A stretch of DNA of 47,297 nucleotides from Pseudomonadota bacterium (GCA_023444445.1 JAEXMK010000230.1:1-47297), one strand, 5' to 3'. Shown: positions 38,137 to 45,324, counted from the first letter of the stretch. The notes: a model not told the origin generated them from the letters alone. Made by a program: numbers and translations.

Positions 38137-38491
38137 GGACGGCCTCTGTGCGCTGGCGTGACTTCCATTTCAGATAGTCGATAAAGGACATGCTGCCGTC
38201 GTAGCTGAGATAGTCCTGGTAGCGCTGCTGACTACGTGTAAGCTTGGGCGGCTTCGGACTATGCTCCTGTACTGCGCGCTTACCGTCTTCGGTGACCCAA
38301 AAAGCATCATCACCGCCCGCTAGCGGATGGTTCTTGCGGATGCCCATGTGACCAGCATCGACGAGCGCCATGCAGTCGGCGTGATCCTTGCTACCTTCGC
38401 CGGTAACGAAGTGGTTGCGATAAAACGTGCCGCGCCCGTAGTCGTCGAGGCCAAGGGAATGTTGAAGGATATGCAAGAGAGAAGGTTTCAT
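38129..38491 (-). CDS. Phage early protein of unknown function
   Basis: A 120-residue protein starting MKPSLLHILQHSLGLDDYGRG, with a conserved-looking YRNHFVTGEGSKDHADCMALVDAGHM block followed by a winged-helix-like end. Similar short proteins occur in rhizobial phages, but no function is known. ATG 38491 is the internal start; the longer frame to 38827 is a shadow of the next gene. Confidence 0.65.
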   Translation of the reverse strand: MKPSLLHILQHSLGLDDYGRGTFYRNHFVTGEGSKDHADCMALVDAGHMGIRKNHPLAGGDDAFWVTEDGKRAVQEHSPKPPKLTRSQQRYQDYLSYDGSMSFIDYLKWKSRQRTEAVHG

Positions 38492-38913
38492 CAGTCGCTC
38501 GTCCTCGGAAATAGAGAGAAAGGCAGGGGCGCAGCAAGCACCCACAGGTGATACATGTCGGCGTCGTCTACGATTTCGGCGTGTGGCGGGTAGACCTCGA
38601 CCGCAGTCGCTTCCGGTCCCGCGATCTCGTCCTTGATGCGCTGCATTTCCGGCCATGTCGGACGGACGCCAGAGAGCGACGTGATAGCCAGGTGGCGCGT
38701 GCCATCGGGCAGGGTGCGATCGAGGACGCTGAAAACGTTGTTTCGATGAGCCGTGGTGATATAGGCGGTCCAGCCGTGTGGGTGGACGGTGCCGTGGGGA
38801 AAGTTGAAAGTTTGCCATCGTCCCCACTTGCCCGCACGGCGGGCGATGCCTTCATCGCGCAGAACGAGCCGACGATTCCGCCGTGGCATGTCGTCGAAGG
38901 TGGAATAGCTCAT
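38491..38913 (-). CDS. DUF7694-like phage protein
   Basis: A 140-residue protein whose centre follows the DUF7694 pattern: HLAITSLSGVRPTWPEMQRIKDEIAG then EATAVEVYPPHAEIVDDADMYHLWVL. The domain is found in many tailed phages of proteobacteria and has no assigned activity. ATG 38913 is chosen as the family start. It overlaps the ASCH-like gene by four bases. Confidence 0.7.
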   Translation of the reverse strand: MSYSTFDDMPRRNRRLVLRDEGIARRAGKWGRWQTFNFPHGTVHPHGWTAYITTAHRNNVFSVLDRTLPDGTRHLAITSLSGVRPTWPEMQRIKDEIAGPEATAVEVYPPHAEIVDDADMYHLWVLAAPLPFSLFPRTSD

Positions 38914-39608
38914 GCTGCCACCTTGTCGACATTCGCGTTGATCGTGACGAAGGTGTACGCAACCACCCACGGGTTGACGTCCCAAGCGCCTTTGCCATTC
39001 ACGTTGTCCCAGAGACTATCGAACATTCGTTTTGGGCCACCGGGCCAGTAGAAGCCGTCGATGTCCACATCGCGTCCAGCGACGGGCGCAATCGTTCCCT
39101 CAACGCCCTCAGCAAGAGCATCATCGTCGCTTATGTCTTGCAGACGCTCGATCCTCACGTCTGTCACGAGCAACGTGATGCGCGACGCCCAGCGCGGCAT
39201 GAAGATTGAAGGGCGCCAGTAATCAGGCCCTTTTGGCGCGTAATATTTGAACGCGTTTTTATCGCCGTGAGGGTAGTGGATCTGCTCGTGCTGCTCAGAC
39301 CAGCCCACCATTCCGCGTTGGGCCGCATATGCGATCTCTACGAGATCAGAATGCCAGCCGTGAGCCCGCCATGTCTCACGAACCCAAAGATGATCACCGA
39401 CCTTTGAGCGTACAGTGACTATCTCCGGCTCGCCAGGCGGATAGTCGCTTTTCCCAAAGACGGCACGTGTCTCTCCGACACCTACGAATCCGTGAAATTT
39501 ATCCGAGTTAGCAGGCTGAGGTGTAAGGACACGGCGCGTCTGCGTCTTACGACCGGCAAGAAGGGCACGAACCATCTCGCCGCTGAATAGGATCGGGCGA
39601 TCAGTCAT
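38910..39608 (-). CDS. ASCH/PUA-like phage protein
   Basis: A 232-residue protein of a type common in phages: DRPILFSGEMVRALLAGRKTQTRRVL at the start, then GDHLWVRETWR, APKGPDYWRPSIFMPRWASR and RLQDISDDDALAEG. The pattern resembles ASCH/PUA-like domains, which bind RNA or modified nucleobases. Its exact role is unknown. ATG 39608 matches the family start. It overlaps the next gene upstream by eight bases. Confidence 0.75.
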   Translation of the reverse strand: MTDRPILFSGEMVRALLAGRKTQTRRVLTPQPANSDKFHGFVGVGETRAVFGKSDYPPGEPEIVTVRSKVGDHLWVRETWRAHGWHSDLVEIAYAAQRGMVGWSEQHEQIHYPHGDKNAFKYYAPKGPDYWRPSIFMPRWASRITLLVTDVRIERLQDISDDDALAEGVEGTIAPVAGRDVDIDGFYWPGGPKRMFDSLWDNVNGKGAWDVNPWVVAYTFVTINANVDKVAA

Positions 39609-39999
39609 AAACTTCCACCATTTTATCGTCAGGACTGCCACCTGCAGCAATGTGAGCATCGAAAGCAGCGCGAAGATCGTCCGGGCTCGATGGCATCTCG
39701 TTGATGAGGGAGACGAACAGCTCAGGCTCGTCGAGCAGTGATTGGAAGGTGGGCGCGCACTCGTAGCAAAGAGCCGTCGCGCCACCGTGGTATCGATCGC
39801 CTGGGAAAATTGGTGTGGCGCAGGCGACGCACAACATGGCATCGCCCTTCACGCACTCGTCGACAACGCTCTGGAACGCCGTTTGAGCCTCGAGCCATTC
39901 TTGTTCTGTATGTGCTAGGAGCTGGTAGCGCTGCTTATCCAGCAGCTCGACGCGCTCGTTTGCTTCCGTCCAGCGCTTGCGGAGATCTTCGTTCGTCAT
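39601..39999 (-). CDS. Phage early protein with CxxC pairs
   Basis: A 132-residue protein: an N-terminal coiled coil (NEDLRKRWTEANERVELLDK), a likely zinc module CVACATPIFPGDRY...CYEC in the middle, and an acidic C-terminal half. No family is recalled. ATG 39999 is chosen since it overlaps the upstream stop as ATGA-type coupling. Confidence 0.6.
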   Translation of the reverse strand: MTNEDLRKRWTEANERVELLDKQRYQLLAHTEQEWLEAQTAFQSVVDECVKGDAMLCVACATPIFPGDRYHGGATALCYECAPTFQSLLDEPELFVSLINEMPSSPDDLRAAFDAHIAAGGSPDDKMVEVYD

Positions 40000-40220
40000 T
40001 CCGCACCGCCTTCCGGAACGGACGATGGTACAGAAACCTCCTCCAATCCCTTCTCGGAGATATGAGCGGCTAGATGCTCGATAAGGTCTCCGGGCGTCGT
40101 GAACGCGCCCAGAATGTCCGTCACATGACCGTTTGACCCGTCGTATTGAAGCAGCCAGCCGCCGTTTGCAGCGCGGCGGCATGTGAACTTGGGATAGAAT
40201 ACGCCGGTACGCCTGCTCAT
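39996..40220 (-). CDS. Small phage protein of unknown function
   Basis: A 74-residue, mostly beta-strand protein (FTCRRAANGGWLLQYDG) with a helical end. It is coupled to both neighbours by four-base overlaps. No family is recalled. Confidence 0.55.
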   Translation of the reverse strand: MSRRTGVFYPKFTCRRAANGGWLLQYDGSNGHVTDILGAFTTPGDLIEHLAAHISEKGLEEVSVPSSVPEGGAE

Positions 40221-40738
40221 GCCGCACCGCCTTCCGCTGACGCAGCCTTGCCAATGGTGCCGACGATCAGGATGGCGTCTTCGAAGTCGATGAGGTGTTT
40301 GCGGTCGATGCCGCTGTCACGATCCTCGTCGCTCTGCACCGCGAGCTGCGCCGTCGAGCGGTCGAAATCTTTGACCGTTCCGGCGCGCAACGTCGGCGTG
40401 CAGACACGATCTCCAATATTGAAGGGGATTTTGACGTTGTAGAGCGTGACCCACGCCCGCACCACATTCTGGTGCGCGCCGCGGATATCTAACCTTCCCA
40501 AGATGTCGACCAAATCGCCATCCGGTTCCCAGCCGTCGCGCTGTTCCAGTTTTTTGGCGTACTCATAGGCGTTGTTATCAACGCAGTCCGTCAGTTGGGC
40601 TTTTAAATTCTTGGGCTGGAACTGCGCTCGGACGTCTAACCAATGTCGGACATCCGTCAGTATTTTCTCGACTGCCCTTTCGACAACCACGTCCTCGTGA
40701 AATTTTGGACGAGGGGGAATTTTTACTGTTTCCGTCAT
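40217..40738 (-). CDS. Phage early protein of unknown function
   Basis: A 173-residue protein with a helical N-terminal half (VVERAVEKILTDVRHWLDV) and a beta-rich C-terminal half (IPFNIGDRVCTPTLRAGTVKDFDR) that could be a small SH3- or KOW-like barrel. ATG 40738 is preferred because GGAG lies six bases upstream; ATG 40750 is possible. The 62-base gap to the preceding gene holds a GC-rich hairpin. Confidence 0.58.
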   Translation of the reverse strand: MTETVKIPPRPKFHEDVVVERAVEKILTDVRHWLDVRAQFQPKNLKAQLTDCVDNNAYEYAKKLEQRDGWEPDGDLVDILGRLDIRGAHQNVVRAWVTLYNVKIPFNIGDRVCTPTLRAGTVKDFDRSTAQLAVQSDEDRDSGIDRKHLIDFEDAILIVGTIGKAASAEGGAA

Positions 40739-40765
40739 TTCAAACTCCATGACCTGTTCGGGAAA

Positions 40766-40787
40766 CCCCGCCCGAAGGCAGGCGGGG
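40766..40787 (-). other. GC-rich hairpin between early genes
   Basis: CCCCGCC (40766-40772) and GGCGGGG (40781-40787) form a perfect seven-base stem with an eight-base loop, in the only sizeable gap (62 bases) of the lower early operon. On the minus strand only TTT follows, so it is a poor terminator. A partial terminator or mRNA-processing site is possible. Confidence 0.45.
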
Positions 40788-40800
40788 AAACCGGAGCGGG

Positions 40801-40971
40801 TCAGCGCTTGCCAAGTTGAAGAGCGAGACGCAGGAGAAGCAGGAGGAAAAAGCCAAGGATCGCATCGATGATCCAGCCGGTGAAAATCGACAGAACGACC
40901 AACGCTGTGGCTGTTGTGAGGATGATCCCCGACGCCCGCTCTTTCGCCCACGCTTTTGCCCGGGCGATCAA
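40801..40971 (-). CDS. Small membrane protein partner of the TAXI-like gene
   Basis: A 56-residue protein read from TTG 40971, which overlaps the stop of the preceding gene as TTGA; GGAG lies eight bases upstream. The sequence has a basic amphipathic start (ARAKAWAKERA) and a hydrophobic core in two blocks separated by TGW (IILTTATALVVLSIF and IIDAILGFFLLLLL), ending LALQLGKR. It looks like a helical hairpin or two-span membrane peptide. Coupling to the exported TAXI-like protein suggests they act together, but small phage membrane peptides can also be holin-like or anti-superinfection factors. Confidence 0.65.
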   Translation of the reverse strand: MIARAKAWAKERASGIILTTATALVVLSIFTGWIIDAILGFFLLLLLRLALQLGKR

Positions 40972-41858
40972 TTCCCGTACTCCGCCTTCACAGCTTGTGC
41001 TGCGCGGGCCGCTGCCTGGACAAAGGTTGTCAGGGTCTTGGCGTCGATACGGTCAGTGTTGACGAAGATGGCGGCGGGCCAAGAGATTGTGCTGCGCGAC
41101 GAGAACCAGCCGCTCTGCAGATTGCGCGGGTAGGTGCCTTTCGGGATATCGCGATACTCATAGAGCGGATCGCCCTTGATATCGGTGGCATCGTCGAAGT
41201 CGCGATCCTTTGCGCCGGCCAACAGCACGGTATCGCCATAGACCTGATCTGCCTCGTTGACGATCCCGTTTTTCAGGCCAGCCGGAACCAACATGCACGT
41301 CGTTTCACCGCTCGAGACAGCAGACAGAGCGAGGGTGCCGCCTTCATTGCGAACCGGAACCTTGCCGTAGGATTCGTCCTCAGCAACGATGTTCTGCCAG
41401 ATCAGCCAAGCACCGCTGCCGGGTTCACCGATGGCGATCGAATACTTGGCAGGATCGTCGGGCAGGTCAGAGAGATCATCAACGCCCGACTTCTTGCCGC
41501 ACAGCACATGCAGGTATTCCCGGTGCAGCGTTGCCACCTGCCGCAGCTTCTTCACCTTGGCCGGTGACGAACGTCCGACGTAGACCGGGCCGTCAGGCTG
41601 GCCGATCATGGCGTCGCACGCTTCGGGGTTGGACGGGTCGAGATCGAGGACACGCTCGAGGTTATCAATCGTGCCTTCGGTCGGCACGTTGATGACGGTG
41701 AGCGATTTGCCAGCCATCTTTACAACGGCGTCACCCGCAGCGAAGTAGTTTCCGCTCTCAGCGCCGGTGCAGAGCCGGATTGACGCGGCCTTGGCGTGGC
41801 TGGCATGAAACGCCACGGCGAATAGAGCCGCGAGCATCAAAAAAATCAATGGCTTCAT
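40968..41858 (-). CDS. Secreted TAXI/TRAP-type solute-binding-like protein
   Basis: A 296-residue exported protein with a clear signal peptide (residues 1-24, MKPLIFLMLA to AKA). The mature part begins SIRLCTGAESGNYFAAGDAVVKM, which fits the TAXI family opening, where a binding protein of TRAP transporters has a G-x-x-x-G-x-Y-x-x-x-G loop. Further family-like parts are ERVLDLDPSNPEACDAMIGQ and YSIAIGEPGSGAWLIWQNI. No TRAP permease gene is nearby; the only coupled gene encodes a 56-residue membrane peptide. It lies inside the phage early operon, so it may be a lysogenic or early-infection cargo protein working in the periplasm. Confidence 0.75.
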   Translation of the reverse strand: MKPLIFLMLAALFAVAFHASHAKAASIRLCTGAESGNYFAAGDAVVKMAGKSLTVINVPTEGTIDNLERVLDLDPSNPEACDAMIGQPDGPVYVGRSSPAKVKKLRQVATLHREYLHVLCGKKSGVDDLSDLPDDPAKYSIAIGEPGSGAWLIWQNIVAEDESYGKVPVRNEGGTLALSAVSSGETTCMLVPAGLKNGIVNEADQVYGDTVLLAGAKDRDFDDATDIKGDPLYEYRDIPKGTYPRNLQSGWFSSRSTISWPAAIFVNTDRIDAKTLTTFVQAAARAAQAVKAEYGN

Positions 41859-41884
41859 AAGAAGTCCTCAAGTTGGAGATTAAA

Positions 41885-42295
41885 TTATTCGGCGCTGGGG
41901 TGCGCCGCGACCAGTTCGATCACGTTCAGAAGCTTGCGGCGGGCTTCACTGTCGCCGATGCGCGACCAGAGGCGCACAAGACGCTGACCATCCGTCGTCT
42001 GCAGGAGAGCAATTGCGCTGTCCTGTGTGACGTCTGAGGAGACGCCGTGCGACGGAACACCTTCGAAGAAGTAGGACGGCGAGACGCCGAGAAAGTCGGC
42101 AATCTGCTGCATACGGCTTCCACCGATGCGGTTCGTGCCCTTCTCGTATTTCTGGATCTGCTGGAAGGTGATGCCGATGGCGTTACCCATCTTCTCCTGG
42201 CTGCTACCCAGAGCGATCCGGCGGGCACGAATACGAGCCCCGATGTGGACATCGACCGGGTTCGGCTTCTTTGCGTGCTGTGCTTTATCGAGCAT
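41885..42295 (-). CDS. XRE-family HTH regulator, PraR/PhrR-like
   Basis: A 136-residue regulator. The basic start KKPNPVDVHIGARIRARRIALG is followed by an HTH with SSQEKMGNAIGITFQQIQKY, EKGTNRIGGSRM and FLGVSPSYFFEG. This is close in pattern to the rhizobial PraR/PhrR group, which represses quorum-sensing and adhesion genes. ATG 42295 is preferred (GGAG six bases upstream); ATG 42307 overlaps the upstream gene. As a phage early gene it could act on host promoters bound by the host homologue. Confidence 0.82.
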   Translation of the reverse strand: MLDKAQHAKKPNPVDVHIGARIRARRIALGSSQEKMGNAIGITFQQIQKYEKGTNRIGGSRMQQIADFLGVSPSYFFEGVPSHGVSSDVTQDSAIALLQTTDGQRLVRLWSRIGDSEARRKLLNVIELVAAHPSAE

Positions 42296-42296
42296 T

Positions 42297-42515
42297 TCAG
42301 TCTCCATTGGTGAGGCCCATGCGGGCGTTGTGGTGGCGATCGTATTCAGCGGCTTGGCGCAGCATGGCGTTGCGCGTCGCCTCGATGTGAGTGAGGTGAG
42401 ACCGGCCATGGAATGACCGGTGAGCCCTGCCGATGAGCCAGCCGCCGCCGAAAACGGCGATGGGCAGGGCGAGGCAGAACAGGGCAGTGAGAGCGGGGTC
42501 AGGCTGCACGCTCAA
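42297..42515 (-). CDS. Small single-span membrane protein
   Basis: A 72-residue protein with an N-terminal membrane helix (about 8-29; LTALFCLALPIAVFGGGWLI) and a basic, histidine-rich cytoplasmic tail. The function is unknown. It overlaps the methyltransferase gene by 17 bases. Confidence 0.6.
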   Translation of the reverse strand: MSVQPDPALTALFCLALPIAVFGGGWLIGRAHRSFHGRSHLTHIEATRNAMLRQAAEYDRHHNARMGLTNGD

Positions 42516-43080
42516 ACTCCGGATACTGGATCTCGGGGCGTGCCATCTTGCGGATGCGGCGCTTGTCGATGAGCTGCATGATGTGCATCACCGGTCCACG
42601 CCGATGCTGCTGGTGGAACCTGAACCACGCAAAATTGTCTTTGCTGTCGTGCTCCGTCTCGGAAAACCATCGCACGCGACCGATCGGCACGATGTCGGTG
42701 CACATCGGCATGAACTTCGCGCTCTGCAGGTTGAAAGCAAAATCCGCCTCGAGCAGAAGCCAGGTAGGCGCGATCTTCATGAACCGCACCAGCATCGCCT
42801 CGAGGATTTCCCACGTGTACGGCGGGTTGGTGATGATGGTGTCCGCCTTGGCAAGAGCGAGCCAAGGATCAGTCAGCGCATCAACGCCGTCCTGAATGTC
42901 TCCACTATGGACGCAAGACAGGTCGAAGCTCTCAAGCCAGCGGATCAGCCGGCCATCAGCTCTGCAGGGCTCCGCGAACGTCTCCACCCCCTCCAAGAAG
43001 GGGCGGAGCGGCAAAGCAGCCTCGTAGGGCGTCAGATACTGGTCGTGCTTGTTACGGGGGAAGTTGGAATACTTGCTCAC
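42499..43080 (-). CDS. Phage DNA N6-adenine-type methyltransferase-like protein
   Basis: A 193-residue protein: KYSNFPRNKHDQYLTPYEAALPLRPFL at the start, AEPCRADGRLIRWL as a motif I-like loop, and the catalytic motif TNPPY with NPPY at 85-88. The arrangement is that of short phage adenine methyltransferase-like proteins. GTG 43080 with GAGGG upstream fits the family start and leaves one base to the preceding gene; an ATG at 43140 would overlap that gene. It may protect phage DNA or alter host methylation. Confidence 0.78.
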   Translation of the reverse strand: MSKYSNFPRNKHDQYLTPYEAALPLRPFLEGVETFAEPCRADGRLIRWLESFDLSCVHSGDIQDGVDALTDPWLALAKADTIITNPPYTWEILEAMLVRFMKIAPTWLLLEADFAFNLQSAKFMPMCTDIVPIGRVRWFSETEHDSKDNFAWFRFHQQHRRGPVMHIMQLIDKRRIRKMARPEIQYPEFERAA

Positions 43081-43081
43081 G

Positions 43082-43369
43082 TCAGTTCGCCCTCTCACCG
43101 TACTGAGGGGCGACAATGGTGCCGACGACGTGATCGACATCGACCGTGTTGAACACGTTGGCGTAGAGGTAGATCAGCGACATAGCCTCAGCGAGGCCGG
43201 GTGTCGAATACCCGACCGCAGCCCCGAGCCAACGCTGGGGTGCCCCGGGGTAGAGGTAGCTCAACGCCGTGTAAGCAATGAGCTGCTGCGCAATAGGAGA
43301 GGTGGAGCGCTCAGAGGCGGCGTAGAGCGCAATGTGGGTGGCTTCTGGAAACTTGGGCAGCTCGCTCAT
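43082..43369 (-). CDS. Small phage early protein of unknown function
   Basis: A 95-residue protein, moderately hydrophobic with aromatic clusters (LIAYTALSYLYPGAPQRWLG and SLIYLYANVFN). No family is recalled. Coupled to the zinc-ribbon gene by a four-base overlap. Confidence 0.55.
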   Translation of the reverse strand: MSELPKFPEATHIALYAASERSTSPIAQQLIAYTALSYLYPGAPQRWLGAAVGYSTPGLAEAMSLIYLYANVFNTVDVDHVVGTIVAPQYGERAN

Positions 43370-43671
43370 GCCGCCTCACTGTAGATCGCCTGCATCATTG
43401 CGATGCGGTTCTGCAGCAACAGAGTGTCGATCATGTCCTGATCGAACGAACGGGTAGGCGCGCACTCCTGCCAGAGAATGACGTTCGCCTCCGGATCGCC
43501 CTCAGCCGCAGCGGTGCGCAGCTCGAAGCAATCCAAAACGTGGGTTTCGACGCGGCCATTCGTCGTACGGCCATCGTCACAGATCATGGGGCTGCTGCAG
43601 GCAGAGCAGCAGTCAGGGAAGATGTTGAGGCGTTCAACGTTGCCGCAGCCGGTGCAGGTCCAGAATTTCAT
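43366..43671 (-). CDS. Small phage zinc-ribbon protein
   Basis: A 101-residue protein with two CxxC-type knuckles at the N-terminus (CTGCGN and CCSACSS), making a likely zinc ribbon, followed by an acidic helical body. It may bind nucleic acid or RNA polymerase, but no family is recalled. Confidence 0.6.
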   Translation of the reverse strand: MKFWTCTGCGNVERLNIFPDCCSACSSPMICDDGRTTNGRVETHVLDCFELRTAAAEGDPEANVILWQECAPTRSFDQDMIDTLLLQNRIAMMQAIYSEAA

Positions 43672-43680
43672 GCCATCACC

Positions 43681-43800
43681 TCAACGGTTCAAGGTGACGT
43701 GGCACGTCGCGGACGACGCGGTGCAACGGCTCATGCCGTCATCGACATTGAAAATCAGGGCAAGCGATATCGCTCCCGCCAAAGCAAGCAGGGTCCGCAT
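43681..43800 (-). CDS. 39-residue exported or membrane peptide, first gene of the PL operon
   Basis: MRTLLALAGAISLALIF forms a signal-like hydrophobic start, followed by a short tail with two cysteines (SRCTAS and ATCHVT). A strong GGAGAGAG site precedes ATG 43800. It is the first gene after the leftward early promoter, about 49 bases from the inferred start point. It is too short for family assignment. Confidence 0.6.
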   Translation of the reverse strand: MRTLLALAGAISLALIFNVDDGMSRCTASSATCHVTLNR

Positions 43801-43855
43801 TCGTCTCTCTCCATCGGTAAATTCCGGTTGCGGCGAAGCAACCGTCGATGGAATG

Positions 43856-43885
43856 AAACTACTAGTAAACTTGTATCAATGTCAA
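43856..43885 (-). promoter_or_regulatory. PL-type leftward early promoter
   Basis: On the minus strand, TTGACA (43885-43880), an 18-base spacer and TAGTTT (43861-43856) place the start near 43849. The same hexamers occur in the rightward cro promoter. Operators at 43861 and 43885 cover it. Confidence 0.7.
43861..43874. promoter_or_regulatory. OL operator site 1
   Basis: ACTAG-TAAA-CTTGT: two five-base half-sites with a four-base centre, one mismatch from perfect symmetry. It lies in the PL spacer and touches the -10. Confidence 0.7.
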
Positions 43886-43898
43886 CTAGGAAACTAGT
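43885..43898. promoter_or_regulatory. OL operator site 2, with an extra half-site
   Basis: ACTAG-GAAA-CTAGT is perfectly symmetric in its half-sites, 24 bases from OL site 1 and touching the PL -35. A third half-site CTAGT follows at 43903-43907. Confidence 0.72.
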
Positions 43899-43937
43899 GA
43901 ACCTAGTAAAACAAAAAATCATCATTCAGAATCAATA

Positions 43938-43958
43938 GGGTGCTTCACCGGGGCACCC
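43938..43958 (-). terminator. Weak terminator candidate after the exported ClpP-like gene
   Basis: GGGTGC (43938-43943) pairs with GCACCC (43953-43958) and overlaps the 3' end of the gene. On the minus strand a T-rich stretch comes only some 20 bases later, so termination efficiency is doubtful. It would separate the repressor transcript from the PL operon. Confidence 0.4.
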
Positions 43959-44682
43959 CATAAGAACTCATGATGAGAAAGACGCACGTATGACGCTGTA
44001 TCGCATCGGCAATAGTTGAGCAGGCGCTCGTGTCTGCGGAGAGAAAGCTGGCCCAGCGCTTAACGTATTCCTTCTTGGAGATTTTCAGCCGCTTTGCCTC
44101 GCGTTCCTGAAAAGGAACGGGCTTGTGAGGGACGGAGAGTTTGAATTTCTGCAACTCGTCCGGCGTAAATATATGCATTTGGTCGGGCAGGGTACTCGAC
44201 GATATCTCGATCACTTCACCGGAAACACCCATTTCACGGGCAAATTTGAACAGCTCCGCAGTCGAATACTGAGTGAAACCTTGTGAGGCGGTCCGCTCAC
44301 CGCCGCCATAGAACTGGTGCCCGCCCAGCTCACCACCGGGATAGACGAAACGCTGCTCTCCTCCCATGAATGCGAACAAGCAGGCAGACACGCATTCTTC
44401 GCCTGGTCGGACATATGTAGAAAAACCTCGGTACCGCAGAATGCGGCCGAGCAGAACGCCCTCCCAGAGCGAGCCCCCAGGAGAGTTGAACGCAATGGCT
44501 CTGGAATCAGCCTTGCCAGACAGCAAGAGATTTTCGAGACGATCCGTATCGCCTTCCTCAATCCTACCCTCGAGAACAAGATAGGAACCTGTACTTGCAC
44601 TTGATTTCTCGACAAAATCGGCTGCGCTCGCTGTTGAGAACGTTACACCCGCCAGAATGACAGCCAACAAGCGCCGCAGCAT
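43945..44682 (-). CDS. Exported ClpP/crotonase-fold protein in the immunity region
   Basis: A 245-residue protein with a signal peptide (about 1-20, ending ASA) and a ClpP-like core. SPGG at 67-70 precedes GVLLGRILRYRG. CVSACLFAFMGG follows with S99 as likely nucleophile, then H122 in GGHQF. The serine-to-histidine spacing is close to that of E. coli ClpP (S97, H122); the third residue is uncertain. Relatives are periplasmic proteins of unknown function (COG3904 type). Its ATG directly abuts the repressor stop codon, so it is made with the repressor in lysogens. It occupies the place of rexAB in lambda, which suggests an exclusion, stress or surface-altering role. Confidence 0.8.
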   Translation of the reverse strand: MLRRLLAVILAGVTFSTASAADFVEKSSASTGSYLVLEGRIEEGDTDRLENLLLSGKADSRAIAFNSPGGSLWEGVLLGRILRYRGFSTYVRPGEECVSACLFAFMGGEQRFVYPGGELGGHQFYGGGERTASQGFTQYSTAELFKFAREMGVSGEVIEISSSTLPDQMHIFTPDELQKFKLSVPHKPVPFQEREAKRLKISKKEYVKRWASFLSADTSACSTIADAIQRHTCVFLIMSSYGVPR

Positions 44683-45276
44683 TTATAGGTCCATAAACGA
44701 TCTGTGCACACGTCCGATGACGGTGGGGGTGTTATCGGGAAACAGGGTAGGGAAGTCCTCTGTAGAAACGGGCTCGAAGCGATCAGGGTTCGAACGGTAG
44801 CGCTTGAAGGTCGCGTGTCCTTCTCCATCATCGATAACATAGCACTTATTCGAAATAAGCGTCTTGTCCTTCCGATTCACGATAATCGTGCTGCCATCCG
44901 GCGAGATACGATTCATCGATTCACCCTTCACCTGTAGCGCGAGCCAATCACCCGGCGGCAGGTCAGTGAAGTACAACGTAGCAAGGCGCTCTACGGTGAT
45001 GTCTGGCTGCATGAGATTTCCAGCGCTGACCCATGTCACGAGCGGGACGGGGGTTGTCGGGATGCCCGAGGTGTCGGGGGTATATGCATCATCAATTGCG
45101 TGAACCGGGACGCCAAGAGCATAGGCGAGGCCGGGTAGCTCTGTGGTCGCTGAGTTTTTCCCGTTCTCGAGCTGAGAGACAAGCTGTTGGCTCACGCCTG
45201 CTTTTTCCGCGAGTGTCGCCTGTGACAGGCCCGCGGCTTTTCGAAGTCTTTTGAGATTTTCTGCGATTGTTGCCAT
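44683..45276 (-). CDS. CI-type S24 phage repressor
   Basis: A 197-residue lysogeny repressor. The N-terminal HTH (about 5-40; LRKAAGLSQATLAEKAGVSQQ) binds operators. The C-terminal LexA/S24 domain has the cleavage pair A85-G86 in VSAGNL, the catalytic serine S120 in GESMNRI and lysine K158 in TFKRY, spaced as in LexA. RecA-driven self-cleavage and SOS induction of the prophage are therefore expected. ATG 45276 is chosen; the upstream frame runs into the operators. It is divergent from cro. Confidence 0.92.
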   Translation of the reverse strand: MATIAENLKRLRKAAGLSQATLAEKAGVSQQLVSQLENGKNSATTELPGLAYALGVPVHAIDDAYTPDTSGIPTTPVPLVTWVSAGNLMQPDITVERLATLYFTDLPPGDWLALQVKGESMNRISPDGSTIIVNRKDKTLISNKCYVIDDGEGHATFKRYRSNPDRFEPVSTEDFPTLFPDNTPTVIGRVHRSFMDL

Positions 45277-45286
45277 AGGCCATTTT

Positions 45287-45300
45287 ACCAACGTGCTAGT
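45287..45300. promoter_or_regulatory. OR operator site nearest the repressor gene
   Basis: ACCAA-CGTG-CTAGT has one perfect half-site and one degenerate half-site. It lies 24 bases from the middle site and 11 bases upstream of the repressor start codon, a good position for repressor autoregulation. Confidence 0.5.
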
Positions 45301-45310
45301 AAATACGCAC

Positions 45311-45324
45311 ACAAGGAAACTAGT
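45311..45324. promoter_or_regulatory. Middle OR operator site
   Basis: ACAAG-GAAA-CTAGT is one mismatch from the symmetric site, and its end touches the cro -35 (45324-45329). Confidence 0.7.

Noticed and set aside
40766..40787. Intrinsic terminator inside the early operon
   Set aside because: The stem is strong but only three T residues follow on the transcribed strand, so it is listed as a hairpin and not as a terminator.
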